From positions 1 through 32,113 of the forward strand of contig NZZV01000021.1 in assembly GCA_002698945.1 (NCBI GenBank): a stretch of DNA of 32,113 nt, in the 5' to 3' direction. The notes below the pieces were generated by a model. It was not told the DNA's origin. It searched no databases and saw only the letters and a list, made by a program, of their open reading frames with translations. Positions 23,781 to 32,041 of the stretch are shown here, one piece after another (the first letter of the stretch is position 1; every line of letters starts with the position of its first letter). The position numbers were made by a program, and so were the translations under genes. The DNA is from Acidimicrobiaceae bacterium. GTDB lineage: Bacteria; Actinomycetota; Acidimicrobiia; Acidimicrobiales; Ilumatobacteraceae.

Positions 23781-25133
23781 GTGGACGTGATCACGATCGA
23801 GACGCCGTCGCTCGGCGACCGGACCTATCTCGCCCACGACGGTCAGGTGGCCCTCGTCGTCGACCCCCAACGCGACATCGACCGGGTCGAACGCGCCGCG
23901 GCCGACGCAGGCGTGCGCATCACCCATGTCGTCGAAACCCATGTCCACAACGACTACGTCAGCGGGGGTCTCGTGCTGTCACGTGTCACGGGTGCTCAGT
24001 ATCGGCACGCCGCCGACGAAGCGCTGCCGTTCGACCATGTCGGCGTCCGCGACGGTGACCGGTTCGCGGTCGGGTCGCTCGATGTCCAGGTCGTCCACAC
24101 GCCGGGCCACACGCCGCACCATCTCAGCTATGTAGTTCGCCGGGGCGATGAACCCGCAGCGGTGTTCACCGGCGGCTCGATGCTGTACGGCACGGTCGGG
24201 CGTACCGACCTGATCGATCCGGACGCCACGGCCGATCTGACGCGATCGCAGTACCGGTCGGTGCAACGACTCGTCGAGCTGGTCGGCGACGACGCACGGG
24301 TGTATCCGACCCACGGGTTCGGCAGCTTCTGTGCGAGTGCCTCGAGCGACGACGAGTCGGACGGCACGATCGGGGGCGAACGCGAGGTGAACCTCGCGCT
24401 GACGGCCGACGACGAGGACGCGTTCGTCGAACTGCTGCTCGCCGGACTCGACCAGTACCCGAAGTACTACGCCCACATGGATCCGCTGAACCGGGCCGGG
24501 GCCGGCCCGGTCGATCTGAGCCCGCCGGCCGAGGTCGACCCGCCGGAGCTGGCGCGTCGCATCCACCGCGGCGAGTGGGTCGTCGACCTGCGCGAACGGC
24601 GTGCGTTCGCCGACAACCACGTGTCGGGCACGATCAACGTGCAACTCGCCGACGCGTTCGCCACCTACCTCGCGTGGACACTGCCGTGGGGCATGCCGGT
24701 CACGCTGCTGGCCGACGAACCCGACGACATCGTCGAGGCGCAGCGGCAGCTCGCCCGGGTCGGCATCGACCGGCCGACCGGCGCGGCGGACGGCGGGGTC
24801 GACCGCTGGTCGGGAGCGTCCGACCGTTCCGCGTACGAGGTCATCGAGTTCGCCGATCTGGCACACCGCGACGACCTGAGGGTGCTCGACGTCCGACTTC
24901 GCGGCGAGTACGAGGAGTCGCACGTGACCGGTGCGGTCAACGTGCCGATCGGCGATCTGGTCGGGCGGCTCGACGAGGTGCCCGGCGGCCCCGTCGCCGT
25001 CCACTGTGCGAGCGGCTACCGGGCGAGCATCGCGGCGTCCCTGCTCGATCGAGCCGGCCGCGCGGTCGTCCTGATCGACGACGACGTCGAGCACGCCGCA
25101 GCGGCCGGCCGCGGCATGACCGAACGCACCTGA
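23781..25133 (+). CDS. Metallo-beta-lactamase fold hydrolase with two rhodanese domains
   Basis: A 450-residue protein related to persulfide dioxygenase/rhodanese fusions of sulfur metabolism. The MBL domain (1-240) has the metal motif THVHND (53-58: H54, H56, D58) and HTPGHTPHH. The aspartate found in ETHE1 (FTGDALL) is replaced by glycine in VFTGGSMLYGTVGRTDL, so metal binding differs from ETHE1. The first rhodanese domain (about 255-335) lacks a catalytic cysteine. The second (about 350-445) has C409 in the loop HCASGYRAS and should be active. The GTG start has GGGGAG seven bases upstream (23768-23773), which decides it over the longer frame. It is divergent from sortase and 80 bp upstream of ccmA. 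Confidence 0.85.
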   Translation: MDVITIETPSLGDRTYLAHDGQVALVVDPQRDIDRVERAAADAGVRITHVVETHVHNDYVSGGLVLSRVTGAQYRHAADEALPFDHVGVRDGDRFAVGSLDVQVVHTPGHTPHHLSYVVRRGDEPAAVFTGGSMLYGTVGRTDLIDPDATADLTRSQYRSVQRLVELVGDDARVYPTHGFGSFCASASSDDESDGTIGGEREVNLALTADDEDAFVELLLAGLDQYPKYYAHMDPLNRAGAGPVDLSPPAEVDPPELARRIHRGEWVVDLRERRAFADNHVSGTINVQLADAFATYLAWTLPWGMPVTLLADEPDDIVEAQRQLARVGIDRPTGAADGGVDRWSGASDRSAYEVIEFADLAHRDDLRVLDVRLRGEYEESHVTGAVNVPIGDLVGRLDEVPGGPVAVHCASGYRASIAASLLDRAGRAVVLIDDDVEHAAAAGRGMTERT

Positions 25134-25198
25134 GAATCCGCTGATAGTCACGAACTGCTGCCCGTCGACGGCAGTTCTCGGGGCGGACGGCCGCCGCC

Positions 25199-25204
25199 TA
25201 GCGT
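25199..25204 (+). promoter_or_regulatory. Candidate -10 box of the ccm operon (leaderless)
   Basis: TAGCGT ends 9 nt before the ccmA ATG; no Shine-Dalgarno sequence is visible. It would drive the whole ccmABCDEFGHI run. Confidence 0.4.
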
Positions 25205-25213
25205 GTCGGCAAC

Positions 25214-25864
25214 ATGTCCGCGCCCGCTCAACCCGTCGTCGAACTTAGCGACGCCGTCGCCGTACTCGGTGGCTTCCCGGTGTTGGCCGGCGCGACCCTC
25301 ACTGTCGACTCGGGCGAGATCGTCCTGCTCCACGGGCCGAACGGCGCCGGAAAGACGAGCTTGCTGCGTCTGTGCGCGGGGTTGCTGCCGCTCGAGCGCG
25401 GCGAGGGTCGGGTCTTCGGGCTCGACCTCACCAGCCAGCAGGTGGCGATCCGGCCGCGTGTCGGTCTCCTCGGCCACCACAACGGGCTGTACCGCGACCT
25501 CACGGTCGCCCAGAACGTGCGGTTCTGGGGTGCCACCGTCGGCGCCACGGATGCCGAGATCGACGCAGCGATGGAACGCCTCGGCGTACGGGGCCGACTG
25601 GCCGACGTCGGGGTGGCCCGACTCTCGGCCGGACAGAAGCGCCGTACCGCACTGGCCTGCCTCGTCGCCCGCCGTGCCGAACTCTGGCTGCTCGACGAAC
25701 CCCACGCCGGACTCGACGCCGCCGGGCGCGACGAGCTCGACGACACGCTGCGCGAGGCCGCCGCGGCCGGTGCGACGATCGTCGTGTCGAGCCACGAACA
25801 CGAGCGCGCGGCCGCGCTCGCGACCCGTCAGGTCGGCGTGGTCGGCGGACAGGTGGCGGCGTGA
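25214..25864 (+). CDS. ccmA: Heme exporter ATP-binding protein CcmA
   Basis: A 216-residue ABC ATPase that with CcmB, CcmC and CcmD drives release of holo-CcmE in System I cytochrome c maturation. Walker A is GPNGAGKTS (41-49), the signature is LSAGQKRR, and Walker B is LWLLDEPHAGLD. Length and the short C-terminus match CcmA rather than larger ABC exporters. Identification rests mainly on the neighbours ccmB and ccmC. The stop overlaps the ccmB GTG (GTGA), so translation is coupled. The gene heads the operon and has a -10-like box just upstream of its ATG. Confidence 0.93.
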   Translation: MSAPAQPVVELSDAVAVLGGFPVLAGATLTVDSGEIVLLHGPNGAGKTSLLRLCAGLLPLERGEGRVFGLDLTSQQVAIRPRVGLLGHHNGLYRDLTVAQNVRFWGATVGATDAEIDAAMERLGVRGRLADVGVARLSAGQKRRTALACLVARRAELWLLDEPHAGLDAAGRDELDDTLREAAAAGATIVVSSHEHERAAALATRQVGVVGGQVAA

Positions 25865-26577
25865 ACCGCTGGTCGATCGCCCGCCTCGTCGCCGCGAAGG
25901 ATCTCCGGATCGAGCGACGCAGCAAGGTGCTCACCAATCAGGTGATCCCCTTCGCCGGTGTGACGATGGTGATCTTCGCGTTCGCGCTCGACGCCAAGTC
26001 GGCGCGGACCGACGACGGCTTCGTCCCATTGCTCGAACTGGTCGCCCCCGGATTGGTGTGGCTCGCAGCGCTGTTCAGCCTGCTCCTCCTGGTGCAGCGG
26101 GCGTTCGCGATCGAAGCCGACGACGGCGCGCTCGACGCATTGCGGGTCGCCGGCGTCGATCCCGTCGCCATCTTCTGGGGAAAATCGGCTGCGCTCGCCG
26201 TGCAGCTGGCCGTGCTCGACATGGTCCTGCTCGGTGCTGCCGTGCTGCTCTACGGCGCCGACGTTCCCGCAGGCGGGCTGGTGCTGCTCGTCGTGACGTT
26301 GGTCGTCGCGACGTGTGGGCTCGCTTGCGTCGGTACGCTCTACGGAGGCCTCACCGCCGGGTTCAGCGGCCGCGAGACACTGCTCCCGCTGCTGGTGCTC
26401 CCCGTGGTGGCGCCCGTCCTGATCGGGGCGACACGAGCCGTCGAGTCGGCGCTCGGCACCGGCGGGGTGGCGCTTTCGGAGGGCTGGCCGTGGATCGGCC
26501 TGCTCACCGTGTTCGCCATCGCCTTCGGCGTCGGTGGCGCATTGGCGTTCGGCCCCCTCATCGACGAAGCAACCTGA
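25861..26577 (+). CDS. ccmB: Heme exporter permease CcmB
   Basis: A 238-residue membrane protein with six hydrophobic segments, the permease partner of CcmA. The N-terminal AAKDLRIERRSKVLTNQVIPF block is the conserved cytosolic start of CcmB. The loop RAFAIEADDGALDALRVAGVDP, which contacts the ATPase, and the GRETLLPLLVLPVVAPVLIG segment are also characteristic. The GTG start overlaps the ccmA stop by four bases. The stop is followed by the ccmC start after 11 bp. Confidence 0.93.
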   Translation: MNRWSIARLVAAKDLRIERRSKVLTNQVIPFAGVTMVIFAFALDAKSARTDDGFVPLLELVAPGLVWLAALFSLLLLVQRAFAIEADDGALDALRVAGVDPVAIFWGKSAALAVQLAVLDMVLLGAAVLLYGADVPAGGLVLLVVTLVVATCGLACVGTLYGGLTAGFSGRETLLPLLVLPVVAPVLIGATRAVESALGTGGVALSEGWPWIGLLTVFAIAFGVGGALAFGPLIDEAT

Positions 26578-26588
26578 GACGAGATGCG

Positions 26589-27359
26589 ATGACGACCACC
26601 ACTCCTGCCCCCGCCACGACCCCGACCCGGACGCGTGGCACCGGGACCACGGCCACCCGCCTGCTCGGCATCGCCACGGTGGTGATGCTCGGCTGGCTCG
26701 TGGCGTTCGGGCTCGGCTTCTCGCCGGCCGACCGCGATCAGGACGAAGCGGTCCGCATCATGTACGTCCACGTCCCGACCGTGTGGGTGGCGTACGTCGC
26801 GCTGGGCGTCACGGCGCTGTGCTCGGCGCTGTACCTCTTCACCAAGAAGCACTCGCTCGGCTTCGACCGGTTCGCCGGCGCCAGCGCCGAGATCGCCGTC
26901 GTGTTCATGGCGCTCACCCTCGTGTCGGGCATGTTGTGGGGCAAGATCACCTGGGGTGTGTACTGGGCCTGGGACGCCCGCCTCACCTCGTTCGCACTGC
27001 TGTTCATCAGCACGATCGGCTACCTCGCGGTGCGCAGCCTCGGTGGATCGCACCAGCAGCGCGCCAAGCGCAGCGCGATCGTCGGCCTGCTCGTCGTGCT
27101 CGAGATCCCGCTCGTCCACTGGTCGGTGCGGCTCTGGAACAGCCTCCACCAGGAACCGTCGGTGCTCGACACGGACGGCGACGTGAGTATCGAAGGGCTG
27201 ATGCTGTTCTCGCTCTTCGTCGGTGTGATCGCGTTCACCCTGCTCTACGTCTGGCTGTTGCTGCACCGCACCCGTTCGATGGCGATGGCCGACCTGCTCG
27301 ACGATGTCGGTCTCGATCAGGCGCTCGCCGACCGCCGAGCCGAAGGAGCCTCGTCATGA
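26589..27359 (+). CDS. ccmC: Heme handling protein CcmC
   Basis: A 256-residue integral membrane protein that binds heme outside the membrane and loads it onto CcmE. The tryptophan-rich WWD-type motif is TWGVYWAWDARLTS. The two flanking histidine-containing segments that ligate heme are YVHVPTVWVAY and VHWSVRLWNSLHQ. Six membrane helices are expected. A Thr/Pro/Arg-rich N-terminal tail of about 20 residues precedes the first helix. The ATG at 26589 is chosen because it is in frame; another ATG five bases upstream is out of frame. The stop overlaps ccmD by ATGA. Confidence 0.95.
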   Translation: MTTTTPAPATTPTRTRGTGTTATRLLGIATVVMLGWLVAFGLGFSPADRDQDEAVRIMYVHVPTVWVAYVALGVTALCSALYLFTKKHSLGFDRFAGASAEIAVVFMALTLVSGMLWGKITWGVYWAWDARLTSFALLFISTIGYLAVRSLGGSHQQRAKRSAIVGLLVVLEIPLVHWSVRLWNSLHQEPSVLDTDGDVSIEGLMLFSLFVGVIAFTLLYVWLLLHRTRSMAMADLLDDVGLDQALADRRAEGASS

Positions 27360-27514
27360 TCGCCACCATCATCATCGGCATGGACAATGCGTTCGAGATC
27401 CTCGGGAGTTACGTCATCACGTTCGCCGTGATCGGTGGGTTCACCTGGCGGGTCCTGCGACAGGGGCGCCGCCTCGCCGATCAGGTCGACGACGATCAGA
27501 AGTACTGGACCTGA
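27356..27514 (+). CDS. ccmD: Small heme exporter subunit CcmD
   Basis: A 52-residue single-pass membrane peptide, the right size and place for CcmD, which stabilises the CcmABC complex and helps release holo-CcmE. The sequence reads EILGSYVITFAVIGGFTWRV, then a basic stretch (RQGRRLADQ) and ends in KYWT, resembling the usual CcmD end (Trp-Thr after an acidic patch). The ATG overlaps the ccmC stop (ATGA) and the stop is one base before ccmE. It is short enough to be missed by gene finders. Confidence 0.82.
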   Translation: MIATIIIGMDNAFEILGSYVITFAVIGGFTWRVLRQGRRLADQVDDDQKYWT

Positions 27515-27515
27515 C

Positions 27516-28004
27516 ATGACCGACCTCACCCCCCGCACTCGGCCCGACGGCGAACAGCCGGCGCCGCGCACGCGCCGGAAGTGGTTGCCGATGGTCCTGA
27601 TCGCCGCCGTGCTCGTCGCCGGTGGCGTGATGGTCACCCAGTTCCTCCGGTCGGCGATCGACTACTACTGCAACGTGGACGAGATCGGCGAGCGATCCGG
27701 CTGCGACACCGACCGGCGGCTCCGCATCCAGGGCGTCGTCGACCAGGGTTCGGTCGAGTCGGCCGGCGGCGACACCAGCTTCACCGTGTCGTTCAACGAG
27801 GCCACCGTCCCCATCTACTACGACGGTGAACCGGGCGGCATCTTCAAAGAGTGCATCCCGGTCGTCGTGCACGGCACCTTCGACGAGGCGGGCACCACGT
27901 TCCTCGGCGACCGCGTCGAGGTCAAGCACTCCGACGAGTATGTCTCCGTCAACGACGAACGACTCGACGAGGCCGACGATCTCGCCGTCGACTGCGCGGC
28001 ATAG
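27516..28004 (+). CDS. ccmE: Heme chaperone CcmE
   Basis: A 162-residue membrane-anchored OB-fold protein that carries heme covalently to the CcmF/H ligase. One transmembrane helix (about 23-42) follows a basic N-terminus. The conserved YY-x-VDEI start and RLRIQGVVDQGSVE strand match CcmE. The heme-binding site is H138 with Y142 (KHSDEY), the His-x3-Tyr spacing of bacterial CcmE, rather than the Cys-type variant. Unusual features are C52 and C63 flanking an insertion (YCNVDEIGERSGCD), plus C113 and C160. These suggest disulfides on the outer face. The tail after Y142 is short and acidic. Confidence 0.92.
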   Translation: MTDLTPRTRPDGEQPAPRTRRKWLPMVLIAAVLVAGGVMVTQFLRSAIDYYCNVDEIGERSGCDTDRRLRIQGVVDQGSVESAGGDTSFTVSFNEATVPIYYDGEPGGIFKECIPVVVHGTFDEAGTTFLGDRVEVKHSDEYVSVNDERLDEADDLAVDCAA

Positions 28005-28007
28005 GCC

Positions 28008-30110
28008 ATGGGCACGGTCGCGGTCAGCTTCAACGGTGCGCTCGGTCACGCCGGGCTGCTCCTGGTGCTCGGCGCATCGCTCGTCGGGGCGTTGTCGACC
28101 GCGTTCGCGATCCGCTCGGGCAACCGCGTCGGTCTCCGCCAGACGCCGGTCTACGCCTGGCTGATCCTCGCCGGTGCACTGATCTCGACCGTGGCGATGC
28201 AGCGGGCGCTCGAGGTACGCGATTTCTCGCTGTCGTTCATCCAGCAGGTCGGCTCGTACACCACGCCGGGCATCTACAACGTCGCCGCGATGTGGAGCGC
28301 GCTGGAGGGGTCGATCCTGCTCTGGGTGCTCGTCCTCGCCGGGTACACCGCCGCGATGGCGTGGCGTTTCCGCGACCGGTTCGACGACGAACTCGTCGCC
28401 TGGGCGATGGTCGTCATGTTCGTCATCTGCACCTTCTTCGCGATCGTGGCCTTCGGACCGGCGAATCCGTTCTCGGCCGGCCCGCCGTGGCCGATCGGAC
28501 AAGACGGGCCCGGCCCCAACCCGCTCCTCCAGGACCACATCCTGGTGCTGTTCCACCCGCCGATGCTGTACCTCGGCTACGTCGGTTTCTCGGTGCCGTT
28601 CGCGTTCGCGATCGCCGCCCTCATCACCGGTCGGGTCGGCGAGGGCTGGTTGATGGAGACCCGCCGCTGGGCGCTGTTCGCGTGGGGGTTCCTCACGATC
28701 GGCATCCTGCTCGGCGGGTGGTGGAGCTACGAGGTGCTCGGCTGGGGCGGCGTGTGGGCGTGGGACCCGGTCGAGAACGCGTCGTTGCTGCCGTGGCTGA
28801 CCGGCACCGCCTACATCCACTCCGTGCTGGTCCAGCAACGGCGCGGGATGCTCCGCGTCTGGAACCTGAGCCTGCTGATCGCCACGTTCGCACTGACGAT
28901 TCTCGGCACGTTCCTGACCCGTTCGGGCGTGATCAACAGTGTGCACGCGTTCGCCGCCGGCCAGGTCGACGGTTACTTCCTCGGCTTCTTCGCGATCGTG
29001 GTCGTCGTGTCGCTCTCGTTGATCGCGTGGCGTGGCGACCGGCTTCGCGCACCGGGCGTGATGGACTCGCCCGTGTCACGTGAAGGGGCGTTCCTCGCCA
29101 ACAACGTGATCTTCTCGGTCTTCGCGTTCATCGTGCTGCTCGGCACGGTCTTCCCTCTGATCGTCGAGGCGCTGCAGGATCGTCGCACCGTCGTCGGCGC
29201 CCCGTACTTCGACCGGCTCTCGATCCCGATCGGGATCACGCTGCTGTTCCTCATGGCGGTGGCCCCGGTGCTGCCGTGGCGCAAGGCGTCGGGCGAGCTG
29301 CTGCGCGAGCGGCTGTTCTGGCCCGCCTGGTGCGGCGTGGGCGCGCTGGCGGTCGCGCTCGCCGTCGGTGCCGACGGCTTGTGGCCGCTGATCGGCTTCG
29401 CGCTCGGCGGGTTCGCCGGTGGTGCCGCGCTCCGCCAGATCGTGCTCGCCACCCGGCGCCAAGGGTGGCGTGGTCTGGTCGGCCGGGCCAACGGCGGGAT
29501 GATCGTGCACCTCGGCGTCATCATGATCGCCGTTGCGATCGTCGCGTCGAACGCCTACACGAGCTCGACCGACCTGCTGCTCGCCCAGGGGGAAGAGGTC
29601 GAGTGGAACGGCCACACGTTCGAACTGGTCGACGTCGTCGCCGAGACCGACGCCCGCGCCGACGCCATCGTGGCGAACGTGCTGGTCGACGGTGTGCCGC
29701 GCGGCCCCGCGATCACGACGTACCTGCGCATGGGCCAGGCGATCGGCACCCCGAGCGTCGCGACCAGCCTGACCAACGACGTCTACCTCACGATCGCCGG
29801 TACTCAGGCGCCGCAGCCGGGGGCGACCGAGGTCCGTATCGAGGCCTACTCGAAGCCGTTGATCGTCTGGTTGTGGATCGGCGGCGCGCTGATGGCGGTC
29901 GGCACGGTGCTCGCCGCCTTCCCGGGCCGCCGACGTCGCAACCCGATCGACCCGGTCTCGTCCCCGATCCCGTCCGACGACACGGACACCGACACGGACG
30001 CGAAGCCGGGCACGCCTCGAGGTCGCACTGACGACGACACGCCCGACTCGGCGGCGCACCCGGATGACGCATCCGGGCGGAACGATTCGCAGGAGGTCGC
30101 CGGTGTCTGA
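28008..30110 (+). CDS. ccmF: Heme lyase subunit CcmF
   Basis: A 700-residue polytopic membrane protein, the core of the System I cytochrome c heme ligase. The WWD signature is intact (GGWWSYEVLGWGGVWAWDP, then ENASLLPWL). Neighbouring conserved segments include FHPPMLYLGYVG and LGTFLTRSGVINSVHAF. About 14-15 membrane helices are expected, with a large outer domain near residues 520-620. The last 50 residues, after the final helix, are a hydrophilic Asp/Thr-rich tail and look like a lineage-specific extension. The ATG follows the ccmE stop by three bases. The 3' end overlaps ccmG by eight bases and contains its ribosome binding site. Confidence 0.95.
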   Translation: MGTVAVSFNGALGHAGLLLVLGASLVGALSTAFAIRSGNRVGLRQTPVYAWLILAGALISTVAMQRALEVRDFSLSFIQQVGSYTTPGIYNVAAMWSALEGSILLWVLVLAGYTAAMAWRFRDRFDDELVAWAMVVMFVICTFFAIVAFGPANPFSAGPPWPIGQDGPGPNPLLQDHILVLFHPPMLYLGYVGFSVPFAFAIAALITGRVGEGWLMETRRWALFAWGFLTIGILLGGWWSYEVLGWGGVWAWDPVENASLLPWLTGTAYIHSVLVQQRRGMLRVWNLSLLIATFALTILGTFLTRSGVINSVHAFAAGQVDGYFLGFFAIVVVVSLSLIAWRGDRLRAPGVMDSPVSREGAFLANNVIFSVFAFIVLLGTVFPLIVEALQDRRTVVGAPYFDRLSIPIGITLLFLMAVAPVLPWRKASGELLRERLFWPAWCGVGALAVALAVGADGLWPLIGFALGGFAGGAALRQIVLATRRQGWRGLVGRANGGMIVHLGVIMIAVAIVASNAYTSSTDLLLAQGEEVEWNGHTFELVDVVAETDARADAIVANVLVDGVPRGPAITTYLRMGQAIGTPSVATSLTNDVYLTIAGTQAPQPGATEVRIEAYSKPLIVWLWIGGALMAVGTVLAAFPGRRRRNPIDPVSSPIPSDDTDTDTDAKPGTPRGRTDDDTPDSAAHPDDASGRNDSQEVAGV

Positions 30111-30717
30111 GCTCACCGATCCCCACGTCGACGCGGCGAATGACGACTCGGGCACTGACGGTGGCGCCCGGCGCCGGCGCGTCGCACCGCTCATCGCCGG
30201 TCTCGTCGCCGTTGTCGTGGTCGCACTCTTCGCCGTCCTGGTGATGGCCGACTCCTCGCAGGACTCGACGGCCGGCTCGCCGCTGCTCGGCAACCTGGCG
30301 CCCGACGTCAGCGCCGAGCACGAGAACGGCTCCACGTTCGAGTTGTCGCGCCGCAAGGGGAGTTGGGTGGTGCTGAACTTCTTCACTCACGACTGTGTGC
30401 CGTGCGTGCGCGAGCACCCGGAGCTGATCGAGTTCGTGGCCCAGCAGGATGGTCTCGGTGTCGAAGGTGCCGAGTTCTACTCCGTCGTGCGCGACTCGAC
30501 ACGCGACGAGGTCGAGGCGTTCTTCGCCGAGCGGGGTGGTGACTGGCCGATCGTGTACGACACCGACTACGAGTTCGTGAACGGGTTCGGTGTCGCCCAA
30601 GTGCCCGAGACGTGGATCGTCGACCCGAACGGCTTCGTGCGTCGTCGGTACATCGGCGAGGTCACCGCCGCCGGGCTGAGCGGCACGCTGCAGGCGATGC
30701 GGGAGGGCGCGGCGTGA
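30103..30717 (+). CDS. ccmG: Thiol-disulfide oxidoreductase CcmG (DsbE/TlpA-like)
   Basis: A 204-residue membrane-anchored thioredoxin that reduces the CXXCH cysteines of apocytochrome c before heme attachment. A transmembrane anchor spans about 28-49. The thioredoxin active site is C98-V-P-C101 (FFTHDCVPCVREHPEL). The cis-proline loop is VAQVPETWIVDPNG. A GTG start is chosen because AGGAGG (30091-30096) lies six bases upstream; an ATG 13 codons earlier would sit inside ccmF without such a site. The stop overlaps the ccmH GTG (GTGA). Confidence 0.92.
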   Translation: MSELTDPHVDAANDDSGTDGGARRRRVAPLIAGLVAVVVVALFAVLVMADSSQDSTAGSPLLGNLAPDVSAEHENGSTFELSRRKGSWVVLNFFTHDCVPCVREHPELIEFVAQQDGLGVEGAEFYSVVRDSTRDEVEAFFAERGGDWPIVYDTDYEFVNGFGVAQVPETWIVDPNGFVRRRYIGEVTAAGLSGTLQAMREGAA

Positions 30718-31256
30718 GCGTCAATCGCCGGCTGAAGGGTTGGCCCGGGTGGGTGCTGCTCGCACTCGTGGTGGTCTCGTTGCTCGCCGTCGGAGCCACT
30801 CGCGACACCGGACCCCGCACACCCGACGAACGGATCGAGGCGATCTCGAAGCGACTGGCGTGTCCGATCTGTCAGGGCGAGAGCGTCTACGAGTCGCGCA
30901 ACACGGCGTCGGTGCAGATCCGCGAAGCGATCAAGCGAGACGTCAACGACGGCATCAAGTCCGACGAGCAGATCATCCAGGACATCGTCGACGCCTACGA
31001 CGGTGAGGAGTTGCTGGTGCCCACCGCCGATGGTGTCGAAGCCTTGGCGTGGGCGCTGCCCGCCGCCGCGTTCGTGATCGGTGTGACCGGTCTCGGGTTC
31101 GCGTTCCGTCGCTGGCAGCAGAGCGCGCGTGCGCTCGGCGACGCCAGCGAGGACGACTACGCGCTCGTCGCCGGCGCAATGGCTCGATTCGACGAACACG
31201 AACCGGAGTCCGTCCCGGCGCGACGCGAGGCGACCGACGATGGCGACGACTCGTAG
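30714..31256 (+). CDS. ccmH: Cytochrome c maturation protein CcmH
   Basis: A 180-residue membrane protein that handles apocytochrome thiols with CcmG and CcmF. An N-terminal hydrophobic segment (about 12-27) serves as signal or anchor. The conserved three-helix domain contains C50-P-I-C53 in KRLACPICQGESVYESRN, the CcmH LRCxxCQ motif. A second helix (about 105-124) follows the GEELLVP segment. The C-terminus is an acidic cytosolic tail. The GTG start overlaps the ccmG stop. The 3' end overlaps ccmI by 17 bases. Confidence 0.93.
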   Translation: MSVNRRLKGWPGWVLLALVVVSLLAVGATRDTGPRTPDERIEAISKRLACPICQGESVYESRNTASVQIREAIKRDVNDGIKSDEQIIQDIVDAYDGEELLVPTADGVEALAWALPAAAFVIGVTGLGFAFRRWQQSARALGDASEDDYALVAGAMARFDEHEPESVPARREATDDGDDS

Positions 31257-32010
31257 CGGCGTGCGCCACCGCGCTGGTGGCGTCGATCCGGACCGGCTCG
31301 CCGAACTGGAGGAGGAACGACGGTTCCTCCTCCGGTCGTTGAACGACCTCGAGCGCGAGTACCGCGCCGGTGACATCGACGAGGTCGACTACCGAGAGCT
31401 CCGCGACGGCTACACCGTCCGGGCCGCCGCGACGCTCCGGGCGATCGAGGACGGCAAGTCGACGCTGCCGGCGAAGCCGCCGGTCGACTGGAAACGGCGG
31501 ATCGTGAGCGGCGTCGCGGTCGTCGCCCTGATCGGGATCGTGTGGTGGGCCCTGGCCGCGTGGTCGGCCCAACGACTCCCCGGCCAGACCGCGACCGGTT
31601 TCGATCCGCGCGACGAGAACACCGTCCTCGTCGCCCAGGCCCGCGCCGTCATGTTCGACCAGCCGGGCGCCGCCGCGGCACTGTACGACGAGGTGCTCGA
31701 CAACGACCCCGACCATGTCGAGGCGTTGACCTACCGGGGGTGGACGCTCGCGTTGTCGACCAGGGCGATGGAGGACTCGTCCGAGGTCACCGATGCGCTC
31801 AAGTCGTCGATCGACTCGCTGGGGCGTGCCGTCGAGCTCGACCCCGAGTATCCCGACGCCCACTGCTTCCTCGGCATCATCCAGATCCGGTTCCTCCAGT
31901 CGCCGTCCGGTGCCGTGCCATACCTCGAGCGGTGTCTCGAGCAGAACCCACCGGCCGACGTCCGCGTCCTCGTCGAGCCCCTCCTCGACGAAGCCCGCAC
32001 CGAGTCCTGA
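31240..32010 (+). CDS. ccmI: CcmI/CycH-like TPR protein
   Basis: A 256-residue protein predicted to present apocytochrome c to the heme ligase. The N-terminal half has the CcmI pattern: an acidic coiled region (RFLLRSLNDLEREYRAGDID) followed by a helix from about 88 to 108 containing WWALAAW. The C-terminal half has tetratricopeptide repeats (ARAVMFDQPGAAAALYDEVL, DPDHVEALTYRGWTLAL, AVELDPEYPDAHCFLGIIQI). It is shorter than proteobacterial CcmI, lacking most of the later region. The ATG overlaps ccmH by 17 bases; a longer frame upstream lies wholly within ccmH and was rejected. It is the last gene of the operon visible here. Confidence 0.82.
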   Translation: MATTRSGVRHRAGGVDPDRLAELEEERRFLLRSLNDLEREYRAGDIDEVDYRELRDGYTVRAAATLRAIEDGKSTLPAKPPVDWKRRIVSGVAVVALIGIVWWALAAWSAQRLPGQTATGFDPRDENTVLVAQARAVMFDQPGAAAALYDEVLDNDPDHVEALTYRGWTLALSTRAMEDSSEVTDALKSSIDSLGRAVELDPEYPDAHCFLGIIQIRFLQSPSGAVPYLERCLEQNPPADVRVLVEPLLDEARTES

Positions 32011-32021
32011 CCCTCATGAAC

Positions 32022-32041
32022 GGTCGGTTGGGGTCAGACCC
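32022..32041. repeat. Single arm related to the 21808-21963 repeat
   Basis: GGTCGGTTGGGGTCAGACCC begins 11 bp after the ccmI stop and shares GTCGGTTGGGGTC with the 27 bp arms at 21865 and 21934. The partner arm, if any, lies at or beyond the window edge; the closing GGTCGGGGTC at about 32095 is only loosely similar. Confidence 0.6.
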
